From positions 22,110,622-22,174,621 of the forward strand of contig NC_134398.1 in assembly GCF_050003625.1 (NCBI RefSeq): a DNA stretch of 64,000 nucleotides, in the 5' to 3' direction. The position numbers and the translations under genes were made by a program. Under the pieces are notes generated by a model, which saw only the letters and a program-made list of their open reading frames with translations, searched no databases and was not told the origin of the DNA. Shown in pieces: positions 56,501-64,000 of this stretch. The first letter of the stretch is position 1. Every line of letters starts with the position of its first letter. This DNA is from Haematobia irritans (lineage: Eukaryota; Arthropoda; Insecta; Diptera; Muscidae).

Positions 56501-57894
56501 CCATAATTTTTCTCCTTCAGCTCACAGAGATCACCAATCAAGTGGGTAAATGAATCACGATCTAATGTCAGGCATTCCACTCCGGGGGCCATGGCAATTA
56601 TATTGGCGGTACGCTTATCTTCATTAATCAAAGCTTGCTCACCAAAATAATCGCCACGCTCCAGAGTACGAATTTCCTTTTCCTCACCCGATGAGGGTAA
56701 TAGCTTTTGGGTCACCTTAACAGAACCTTGAGATATTAAAAAGAAAGTATCTCCACTGGCTCCTTGGCGTATGATATAAGTGCCGGCTGGGTAGAATTCC
56801 TTTAAGGAAAATGGGAAAAATATTTAAAAACAAATATTTTTTTTTTCATATAAAAAGTCATCACTTACCACTTCCAGGACATCGGCAATTTTGGCTAAAA
56901 TTTCCTCACTAAGATTCTTGAGTAGAGGAACCGACTTCAGGAAATTCACACTATTCTCTATACGCTGCATTCCAGTGCGCATCATAATCTGTTGAAATAT
57001 ACGACGATCCAATACCCATACCCGGGAGTCCGAAAGGACTCTTATCGAAGCGGTACGTGTACAATTATATAAAATGGCCAATTCACCAAAAGCTTTGCCG
57101 GGACCCATAATACCCAAAACTTTGCCATTTTTCTCCACTTCAAATTCTCCCTCGGCCGAAACATATAAATGGGCACCCACTTCACCTTCGCGTATAACAA
57201 ATTTCCCTTTGGCTATGGCTACAGAATACATGGAATCCACCAATTCCCTGACTTGTGAAGCATCGATATTCTTGAGGAAATCATTATCCATAATGGCTTC
57301 CTTGATTAACTGCTTGCTGGAGAAATCCTTATCGTATTTTGGTATGGGAATATTGATAGATTGTTGCATTGAGGTTTCACAGCTCTCACCCGATACACCC
57401 TGTTTCTTGAGCACCGGCTGTAGTGGAATATTAAGAATTTTATTCTTTATGTCATTACCATTGGGATCAGAATTTTCCGATTTTCCCAGGGGATCTTTTG
57501 CCGGATCCTCTGAATTACGTTGTTCAGCCGATGGCCAGGTTTCAGAGGTTGTACCAGAGGAAGCTGATCGCGAATTACATGATTGATATTGTTCGGATAT
57601 TGAAGAATCAACGGAGCTGCCATTACTATCGGGTGTAACTTTAGTTTCTGTGACCACTGGTCCACCACAAGTGGAGCTACTTGATTTTTCTGGCATGGAT
57701 GTGCTGCGTGGTGTTGTGGTCTCAATGATAGTTCTACATTTGTCACAGAGACGTTCCAGTGCGCTGCTAATATCAGCGCTTTGTAATGGCCCAAAGAATG
57801 GTCGATTGATATTCTGATGCACAGTGGGTGAAGGAGGCTGTAACAATTCATCATGGGCCAATGGTATGGGATTTGTGGTTTGCTGAAGAACACT
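44386..57894 (-). CDS. Pkg21D: cGMP-dependent protein kinase, Pkg21D type (5' exon missing)
   Basis: Serine/threonine kinase activated by cGMP. Exons on the minus strand: 57894-56869, 56799-56427, 56084-55633, 50052-49889, 49826-49641, 44548-44386, giving 787 residues to the TAA at 44388-44386. Order of domains: Ser/Thr-rich linker (about 1-190), cNBD-A with [17 protein letters not shown], cNBD-B with [18 protein letters not shown], kinase domain with [11 protein letters not shown] (P-loop), ALKCLKK (Lys), [30 protein letters not shown], and an AGC-type C-terminal tail ending SGWDEGF. The RELVDSMYS.. and LRTLSRGDYFGE-like segments resemble Drosophila Pkg21D more than foraging. The first exon here opens in phase 0 at SVLQQTT, so the N-terminal leucine-zipper exon must lie upstream; I could not find it up to 64000. 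Introns of 5.1 and 5.6 kb are repeat-filled. Confidence 0.92.
45106..45205. repeat. 100-bp near-perfect palindrome
   Basis: Arms 45106-45155 and 45156-45205, centre GGAATTCC with no loop. 49 of 50 pairs are complementary (mismatch 45124/45187). The arm reads CTTTATGGACAAATTACATC, AAGG towards the centre. The pairing stops at 45105/45206. Confidence 0.93.
45107..45265 (+). mobile_element. 159-bp insert with 16-bp target duplication
   Basis: TTACAATTTAATTTCT at 45091-45106 and again at 45266-45281, exact. Between them lies the palindrome followed by ATATCATGCATTTGGACGTT, ATTCGCCTGTTTCGG and ending CATGAAAAA. A long target duplication and an A-rich 3' end are what LINE-type retroposition leaves; the source sequence is unknown. 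Confidence 0.6.
45555..47945 (+). repeat. 29-bp minisatellite array with block duplications
   Basis: Plus-polarity array of about 2.4 kb. The block 46180-46540 recurs at 47340-47700 (shared AAATCTCATCAAAACTCTGT, TTCTTATAG and AATTGTATGTCTAATTTTAT), so it grew by segmental duplication of about 1.16-kb offset as well as by unit slippage. Confidence 0.87.
48000..48280 (-). mobile_element. H1-type fragment
   Basis: Reverse text ATCCGATCCGGTTCAAATTT, TGTACATGATGTCAGTATAT, TAATTATATATAGCCTCCAT. Degraded piece between two arrays. Confidence 0.55.
48340..49555 (-). repeat. G element, left leader plus array
   Basis: Leader TTTGGTAGATTGGTAGAAAT and TTCTCCAACAAAGAGGT at 48371-48445 without the GTTGCCAC tip, then minus-polarity array to 49555. 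Right after it lies ACGCAATCCATTGTGGAGGG, TACATAAGATT (H1-type end, 49570-49600). Confidence 0.83.
49641..49826 (-). CDS. Pkg21D: Kinase exon: C-lobe
   Basis: Acceptor TGCATATAG, donor AA|GTAAGT, 186 nt. [60 protein letters not shown]. The RDVPAERLG arginine is conserved in the kinase family. Confidence 0.94.
49889..50052 (-). CDS. Pkg21D: Kinase exon: DFG to APE
   Basis: Acceptor TTTCAAAAG, donor AAC|GTAAGT, 164 nt. [54 protein letters not shown]. Activation loop threonine in TFCGTPEY. Confidence 0.95.
50275..51095 (+). mobile_element. LINE remnant: RNase H end and zinc-knuckle tail
   Basis: Degraded coding sequence readable in pieces: [15 protein letters not shown] (RNase H motif, normally PGHAGIKGNEKAD), then [45 protein letters not shown] and [20 protein letters not shown] (C..C..H..C knuckle). 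This order is typical of the ORF2 C-terminus of I-like LINEs with RNase H. Frameshifted, and interrupted by a SINE. In kinase intron 3 of those visible. Confidence 0.65.
50544..50887 (-). mobile_element. tRNA-derived SINE, copy 4
   Basis: Complete reverse copy, TAGGTTAGGTTAGGTGGCAG to CCACGGTGGCTCCC. Flanked by a repeat of about 33 bp with one mismatch (50511-50543 and 50894-50926: AAGAAAAAGACTAAA, then AACTACTCGGGAAAAGT), much longer than at the other copies. Inserted into the LINE remnant. Confidence 0.9.
51104..55412 (-). repeat. G element with higher-order array
   Basis: Left terminus CACGGTTGCCAC at 51104-51115, then AATTGGTAGAATTCTGCC. The array is minus polarity, 4.2 kb. From 51450 on, units are interspersed with about twenty copies of a spacer GTGTCGATGTATATGAC and variants. 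A block offset of 381 bp repeats (54206 and 54587; 54265 and 54646). In the 5.6-kb kinase intron. Confidence 0.88.
55633..56084 (-). CDS. Pkg21D: Kinase exon: N-lobe and catalytic loop
   Basis: Acceptor ATATTCAG, donor TTG|GTAAGT, 452 nt. Encodes [63 protein letters not shown] and [20 protein letters not shown]. The 5.6-kb intron after it separates the catalytic loop from the DFG motif. Confidence 0.94.
56427..56799 (-). CDS. Pkg21D: Kinase exon with cNBD-B
   Basis: Acceptor CTTAAAG, donor CAAG|GTAGGC, 373 nt. Encodes [20 protein letters not shown], then [40 protein letters not shown]. Phosphate-binding cassette intact. Confidence 0.92.
56869..57894 (-). CDS. Pkg21D: Kinase exon with linker and cNBD-A
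   Basis: 1026 nt, 342 codons. Acceptor: a (CT)n tract at 57934-57914 then CTCTTTCAAACAG. Donor GTG|GTAAGT. Residue stretches [39 protein letters not shown] and [18 protein letters not shown] mark the first cyclic-nucleotide domain. No ATG is needed at the start: the frame is open to the acceptor, and the apparent start at MAHDE is a TTG codon. Confidence 0.9.
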
Positions 57895-59107
57895 CTGTTT
57901 GAAAGAGTTCGGAGATGGAGAGAGAGAGAGAGATGTAAGAGAGAATTTTTAAATAAGTTTCAAAATAATCCTAAAAAAGCTATGTAACTCTATATTTAAC
58001 CCATAAATATATAATATGAAAAATGGTATAAAATAATTTTTTTTAATTTCTTTTTTAGGTTTTTTTCCCAAAAGAACATCGATTTTTCCGAAAAAATATA
58101 TAATATGAAAAATGGTAAAAAATAACATTTTTTTAATTTTGTTTTTTACGTTTTTTCCAAAAATAGTGGCTGTATCTTAAATGATTTAAAAGTAAATTAA
58201 GTTTTTTTTTTTTATAAGTAAAAAATTAGATTTTAGTTAAGAGGAGAGAGATATTTTTACACTACACAGATTTTTAACCAACATTACTTTTATCTCTGGT
58301 AAATATTAATTTATAGGTTTTTGAATTATAAGGCAACATTTGATTTGCCTGATTTTAGGATTCAGATTACAAAGAACTACTAAAAATTTTTCGGAAAAAA
58401 GATATTTTTTAAAACTGCATTAGGATGTTTTAAATGCAACAAACTTCAATTCATAGAATTCGTTCAAAAATTCTAAGACGTAAGAATTTTTTTCTTGTTG
58501 TAACCTAAAAGATACAGTGGACATTTAAGGGTTAATTTAGAAATATGAGTTTTTGTGTATATATTCAAAAAGTAGAAAAACACTATTTTCCTGAGTGTAT
58601 AGTAGAAAAACACTATTTTCCTGAGTGTATAGTATGAGTATTTATAATTTGTTTTGTTTTTGTAAATTTTTATTTATAATCATTTCTTAATATAGCCGTT
58701 TTATTTTTCATTGCATATAGGCGTTTTGTTTTTGTTTTTTCTGTTTTTATTTCAATTTAAAACTATTATCAGTTTACCTTAATTTTTCCACTTAATTGCT
58801 TAGAATCTATTTGTTCCTGTAATATTCGTAAAATTCAAAAACGCAAAAGAATATAAAAAAATTTATTTATAGAAATGAAAAAAAAACGAAGGTAAGAGAA
58901 AGAGAAAAAAATGTATTTGTAAAGAAATTCGATTAGATTATTGTCATAGACTATGGGCAATGATCATTCAGCCGATTGGCAGTATAGATAATTAATTAGC
59001 ATATTATTAGTAAAATTATGAGAAATAAAACGCAAATCGTAACAAAAACAATTCCATTTAAATAAAAACTATTGTGAGCATATAGTTTACGATCTGTGAA
59101 TCAAGAT
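57895..59107. other. Kinase upstream intron or flank
   Basis: AT-rich sequence 5' of the first visible kinase exon. (GA)n at 57913-57932 serves as its polypyrimidine tract on the minus strand. A perfect 30-bp tandem duplication is at 58571-58630 (AGTAGAAAAACACTATTTTC, CTGAGTGTAT). No exon recognised. Confidence 0.45.
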
Positions 59108-59180
59108 TGTCACAGTTGATAGAATTCGACCAAAAAAGGTAGATTTTTAGAAATAAAATTTTGACAAAAATTTTCTATAC
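59108..59180 (-). repeat. Short G-element left end
   Basis: TTGTCACAGTTGATAGAATT, CGACC and two array-like units only, cut by an H element. Confidence 0.6.
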
Positions 59181-59186
59181 GCGGCG

Positions 59187-60430
59187 GTGCGGTGTTTATA
59201 CCCTAAACCACATAGTGGTCAGGGTATAATAAGTTTGATCGGCCAAAAAATGTGCCTACCAGAAATATTGATTTTAGACCCCATAAAATATATACCGATC
59301 GACTCAGAATCACCTCCTGAGTCGATCTAGCGCTTGGTGTCCGTACGTCCGTCCGTCTGTTCATGTATTTGTTGTTCACAGGATTCCGGTCGCAATTATT
59401 AACCGAAATGAAATTTGGTACAGGGAGTTTTTTTGGCACAGGGACGAACGCAATTGAATTTGGAAGAAATCGGATCAAATTTAGATATAGCTCCCACATA
59501 TATGTATCGCCCGATTTCGACAAATGGGGTCACGTTGTGCGTTTTTTCAAACGGATCGTCACAAAATTTGGCAAAAGCCCTTCAAGTCTGCAAAATTTCA
59601 TCCAAATCGGTTCAGATTTTGATATAGCTCTCATATATATGTATCGCCCGATTTTCCCAAATTTGGCCACAAAACCTTTATTTATCAACCGATCTTACTC
59701 AAAGTTGACTAAATATAATCTTCTATAGCACTAACTATATGTGCAAAAAATCATCGAAATCGGTTCAGATTTAGCTATAGCCCGATTTTTCTAAATTTGG
59801 CCATAAAACCCTTATTTATCAACCGATCTTATCCAAATTTGGCTAAATGTAGTCTTCTATAGCACAAACTATATTTGCAAAAATCATCGAAATCGCTTCA
59901 GATTTAGATATAGCTCCCATATATATGTATAGCCCCATTTTCCCAAATTTGGCCATATAAACCTTATTTATTAACCGATCTTACTCAAAGTTGGCTTGAT
60001 TCAGTCCTCTGTAGTACTAATGGTATGTGCAAAATTTCATCGAAATCGGTTCACATGTAGATATAGCTCCCATATATGTATCACCCGATTTTGAAAAATT
60101 CGCCCCTAATAACCTTATGTTTGACCATACAGGCCTCATTTCTTAACTGATCGTACTCAAATCTTGCACAAAGTAACCTTGTGTGGTATTAATCAAACCC
60201 GCAAAATATTATGGAAATTGGTTCAGATTTAGATATAGCTTCCATATATATGCATTGCTCGATTTTCCCAAATTTGACCATAGTACTCTTATTTATTAAC
60301 CAATGTTACTCAAATTTCAAATTTTGATGTACTACGATCGTACTTATACGTACTTGTAGCTCTTATATAAGAATATTGCTCGATTTTTACAAATTTGTAT
60401 TTATTACCCACACTCATTTAACGATTTTCT
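59187..60430 (-). mobile_element. DINE-1/Helentron-like element (H11)
   Basis: Reverse element: TATACCCTAAACCACATAGT, GGTCAGGGTATAATAA (hairpin), GAGTCGATCTAGCGCTTGGT, CGTCCGTCCGTCTG, then repeated units with GATATAGCTCCCATATATAT, GTATCGCCCG. Near-copy of the 22385 fragment. Units are less regular than in H6. Confidence 0.7.
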
Positions 60431-60684
60431 CTTTTTTTAATAATGGGCTCAATATTAGTGGCATACTAACTCTGTAGGTTCAATATCTACACAGCCAGTG
60501 ATGCTAGAATTAGGGGAAATTCCCTATATGTAGGGGTTTTCTAATATTTAGCGTCTTGTAGGGACGTAGGCCCACAATGTAGGACATTTTCACTCAACAC
60601 AATTTGTAATAATTTTTACATTTTGGTGGCTCTAGAGGAGGAAATTAGAAGCCGGCAAGGCTTGATCTTTAATAATGTGTGGTA
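60431..60684. other. Unassigned spacer
   Basis: No gene. Contains AGGGGAAATTCCCTATATGT, AGGGG (short inverted text) and a GTAGGGACGTAGG motif. Confidence 0.3.
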
Positions 60685-60960
60685 AACTTTATTCCTGTAG
60701 AAAATTTTGTCAACATTTTATTTCTATAGAACATTTTGTCAAAATTGTGTTTCTATAGAAATTTTTTTCAAAATATTATTTCTATAAAAAATTTTCTCAA
60801 AATTTTATTTCTGTGGAATTTTTTCTCAAAATTTTATTTCTATAGAAAAATTTCTCACAAAAAATTTGTTTATAGAAACTCTTTCCAAAATTTTATTTTT
60901 ATAGAGATTTAACAAAAAAGGTTACTAATTTCTATAATATTCTACTAACTGTGGCAACCG
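60685..60960 (+). repeat. Short G element, plus polarity
   Basis: About nine units, then TATTCTACTAACTGTGGCAA, CCG, the reversed left terminus. Confidence 0.78.
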
Positions 60961-61149
60961 TTGTGGTAGTACAAATTTATATTCCAAGTTATATACGTTG
61001 CATATTCATGTTTTAAGATAATAAAGTACTTAGAACCATTTTTGTTTTGTAAAATTTTTTAAATTTAACGAAAAATATAGTAGGGAAAATTGTTTGGGAA
61101 TGTATGGGAAAGTAGGAAACTTTTTTTTGTCCTTTTAGGGTAAACCGAA

Positions 61150-61362
61150 CATATTCCTTGGCAACATTGACTATGATGTATAGTCAGATTGACACAAAGC
61201 ACCCATAGACATGTACCCCTTAATTTTCTTAAAGATGCAACTGCGGTTTATCTCCCAGACCTATATGTTACCCCACAAATGCTTATGATTACTAATTCTG
61301 TAATTGTGGTTTAGGGTATGATATAGTCGGCCCCGCCCGACTTTCTACTTTACTTACTTGTT
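61150..61362 (-). mobile_element. H6-type terminal fragment
   Basis: CCCTTAATTTTCTTAAAGAT, TTAGGGTATGATATAGTCGG, CCCCGCCCGACTTTC: the reverse of the H6 5' end including its hairpin. Directly abuts the mariner remnant. Confidence 0.65.
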
Positions 61363-61363
61363 T

Positions 61364-62234
61364 TCAAAAATATTTTAATTTTTCAATATAATCTCCCGAA
61401 ACTTCAATACACTTAGTCCAACGCTTTTCTAGAAATTCTATCCCTTGATTAAAATAGTTTTCCTTAAGGTCTTCAAAATAGTGGTTTACAACTGTAATTG
61501 CATCTTCATTTGAGGTAAAACGCTTGCCAGCAAGGAATTTTTTTTTTTTAGATTTGGGAACAAGTGAAAATCACGGGGAGCTAAATCAGGAGAATAAGGT
61601 GGGTGGTCAAGCAACTCGTACTTTAATTCGTTGATTTTAGCCATTGTTAAAACACTCTTGTGCGTTGTCTTGATGAAAAATTATTTTTTTGTGTTGTAAG
61701 CCAGGACGTTTTTCTCGAATTTGTACTTTTAATTGATCCAAAAGGTTGCAATAGTCCTCTGAATTTATTGTTTTACCCTTTTGCAGATAGTCAATCAATA
61801 AAATACCTCTGAAGTCCCAAAAAACCGTTGACATAACCGTACCAGCCGATTAAATTTTTTTGCCTTCTTTGGGGCACTTCCTCTTGCTTCAGTCCATTGT
61901 TTGGATTGTTCTTTTATCTCTGGAGTATAGTGGTGGATCCATGTCTCATCAACAGTTATGAAACGACGCTTAAAATCCATTTTATCTCGCTTAAAACAAT
62001 CCAAACAAGCTTGAGAAATATTCATTCTTATGCGTTTTTGATCGACTGTTAACAAATGCGTCACCCATCTTGCAGAAAGCTTTTTCATCTGTAGTTCTTC
62101 ATGCAAAATTAAATGGACTCGATCATTTGAAATGCCCATGATATTAGCAATTTCACGCATTATGAATTTCTTGTCTCGATAAACCTTTTTTATGGAAAAA
62201 ATTTAATGACAGCACGCATTTTTAATTTTTCCAT
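61364..62234 (-). pseudogene. mariner transposase, multiple frameshifts
   Basis: Fragments in several frames: MEKLKMRAVIKFF at 62234; MREIANIMGISNDRVHLILH and RWVTHLLTVDQKRIRMNIS; FITVDETWIHHYTPEIKEQS (first catalytic D); STVFWDFRGILLIDYLQKGK; KKIIFHQDNAQE (second D); and C-terminal LEKRWTKCIEVSGDYIEKLK. The order matches mariner transposases of the irritans type. It lacks part of the N-terminal DNA-binding region between the start and MREIAN, and has a damaged region after HQDNA. Inactive. Confidence 0.8.
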
Positions 62235-62420
62235 TGTAAACAAAAAATACGGATACGTCTTTTTTGAACACCTGTTTCTATATGAAGGAGTTGCCAGATC
62301 GAAACAAAATTTAACAAGTGTTCATAACAGAGATGGAAGTTTTTAAAACACTTAACTTTTTTCTGTTTATACCGCGCTTTTTGTGCTAGGCTAAGTAGTT
62401 TCCGAACTGCCCTCGTAAGA
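61364..62420 (-). mobile_element. mariner element, decayed
   Basis: Minus strand. The 5' inverted repeat TTACGAGGGCAGTTCGGA lies at 62418-62401. The 3' end stops at the transposase stop codon (61364) against an H fragment, with no matching 3' repeat, so it is truncated. Confidence 0.7.
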
Positions 62421-62424
62421 AGAA

Positions 62425-63135
62425 AATTTAAAACATTTCTATAGAAGTGCAATTTTGAGAAAATCTTCTATAGAAATAAAATGAAATATTTTGACAAAAT
62501 ATCCTAAAGAAATAAAATTTTTACAATTTCTTTCTATAGAAATAAAATTTTGACAACATTTTCCACAGAAAGAAAATTTAGACAAAATTTTTTTATAGAA
62601 ATAAAAGGTGGACAAAACTTTCTATAAAAATAAAATTTTGACAAAAGTTTTTATGACATAAACTTGTGACAAAATTTTCTATGGAAAAAAGAATTATGAC
62701 AAAATTTTCTATAGAAATAAAACTTTGCTGAAATTTTCTGTAGAAATAAATTTTTGACAAAATTTTTTAATAACTAAAATTTTGATAAAATTTTGATAAA
62801 ATTTTCTTCAGAATATAAAACGTTTTATGACATTTTTTAAAGAAATAAAATGTTGACAAAATTTTCTATAGAAATACATTTTTTAGAAAATTTTCTATTG
62901 AAATGAAATTTTGAGAAAATTTTCTATTGAAATGAAATTTTGAGAAAATTTTCTAGGGAAATAAAATTTTGACAAAATTTTTATAGAAATTAAATTTTGA
63001 CAAAATTTTCTATAAAAATAAAATTTTTAGAAAAATTTCTATAAAAATAAAATTTTAAAAAAATTTTCTTTAGAAAAAAAATTTTGACAAAATTTTTGAT
63101 AAAAATTTTACAAAATTGTCTATAGTAACGAAATT
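62425..63135 (-). repeat. 29-bp minisatellite array
   Basis: Minus-polarity units beginning immediately beyond the mariner inverted repeat and ending at an H element. No GTTGCCAC terminus seen. Confidence 0.8.
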
Positions 63136-63139
63136 AAAA

Positions 63140-64000
63140 AAAAAAAACAAGTATATATGGCCGTAAGTTCGGCCAGGCCGAATCTTATGTAACCTCCACC
63201 ATGGATAGCGTAAAAACTTCTACGAAAGACTGCCATCCAGAATCGAATTACTTGGGTTGTGGTATCTTAAAACTTCTTAACATCGTTTTCTAAATTGTGA
63301 GTTAGTCCATACGTGGTATATAGTAGAAAAAAAAGGTAAGTGTAGGTAAGTCTACGAATCGATATGGACTTTTGCACGGTACCTAGAGAGCCAGAATTGA
63401 AATGTGGGGGTCGCATATATGGGGGCTATATACAATTATGAACTTGATATGGACCAATTTTTGTACGATTGGGGATCGATTTATCTGAGGGCTATATATA
63501 ACTATAGACCGATATGGACCTAGTTAGGCATGGTTGTTAACGGCCATATACTAGCACAATGTACCAAGAGGCTTCAAAACCAAATCTCTGTATTGGTTTA
63601 TATGGGGGCTATATATAATTGCAGACTGACCACCACGTACCAAATTTCAACCAGATCGGATGAATTTTGCTTCTCCAAAAGGGAACGGAGGTCAAATCAG
63701 AGGATCGGTTTATATGGGGGTTATATATAATTATGGACTGATATGAACCAATTCCTGCATGGTTGTTGGATACCATATACTAACATCATGTACCAAATTT
63801 CAACCGAATCGGATGAATTTTGCTCTTCCAAGGGGCTCCGGAGGTCAAATCTGGGGATCGGTTTATATGGGGGCTATATATAATTATGGACCGATGTGGA
63901 CCAATTTTTGCACGGTTGTTAGAGACCATATACCAACACTATGTACCAATTTTCAGCCGGATCGGATGAAATTTGCTTCTCTTAGAGGCTCCGTAAGCCA
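63140..64000 (+). mobile_element. DINE-1/Helentron-like element (H1 type), runs off the edge
   Basis: Starts CAAGTATATATGGCCGTAAG with hairpin TTCGGCCAGGCCGAA, then ATGTAACCTCCACCATGG and several TATATGGGGGCTATATATAA units. The tail lies beyond 64000. Confidence 0.75.

Noticed and set aside
57074..57586. 170-residue plus-strand ORF opposite kinase exon
   Set aside because: Antisense of the Pkg21D linker and cNBD-A; no domain of its own.

Overview
The window looks like genomic DNA of a higher fly, most likely a calyptrate of the muscid type. That rests on (a) two animal gene families whose closest relatives I recognise are Drosophila genes (lysosomal alpha-mannosidase, and the cGMP-dependent kinase Pkg21D), (b) introns with GT..AG ends, and (c) a very heavy load of fly-type repeats. 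The genus is inference only. No bacterial genes, CRISPR arrays or operons are present, and most long open frames are accidents of an AT-rich 29-bp minisatellite.

Genes. (1) 710-1403, minus: 5' part of a lysosomal alpha-mannosidase (GH38) gene, two coding exons, continuing off the left edge. (2) 13228-38787, plus: a complete second alpha-mannosidase. Its seven exons join in frame to 1003 residues. Exon 1 (signal peptide) is split from exon 2 by a 16.8-kb intron packed with transposons. A TATA box and initiator lie at 13041-13076. (3) 44386-57894, minus: six exons of a Pkg21D-type cGMP-dependent protein kinase, 787 residues to the stop, lacking only the N-terminal exon, which I could not find in the window. 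Genes 1 and 2 are head-to-head paralogues; genes 2 and 3 are convergent.

Repeats. More than half of the window is repeat. Four layers stand out. First, long arrays of a 29-bp unit, which I argue are the body of a transposon with CACGGTTGCCAC ends (called the G element here; arrays at 1-686, 2240-6125, 7880-8563, 9056-10345, 10796-12560, 22592-28535, 31195-32606, 33120-36600, 44605-45481, 45555-47945, 48340-49555, 51104-55412, 59108-59180, 60685-60960, 62425-63135). Second, DINE-1/Helentron-like elements (called H elements) with a terminal hairpin, ATACCC..GGGTAT inverted repeats, a GACAGACGGAC stretch and a central tandem repeat of 153 bp. Third, small elements: four copies of a tRNA-derived SINE, a ~510-bp CCCAGCAAAAAAA MITE family, a hAT-like and a PIF/Harbinger-like MITE. 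Fourth, broken transposases: two DD37E copies, one DD41D-like, one mariner, plus two LINE remnants. Elements are nested several deep, so relative insertion order can be read off.

I found no new multi-gene system. The best candidates for something undescribed are structural: the minisatellite-bearing TIR element with fixed array polarity, the conserved 153-bp period and hairpin across divergent H families, a 100-bp near-perfect palindrome inside a 16-bp target duplication, and a perfect 248-bp tandem duplication.
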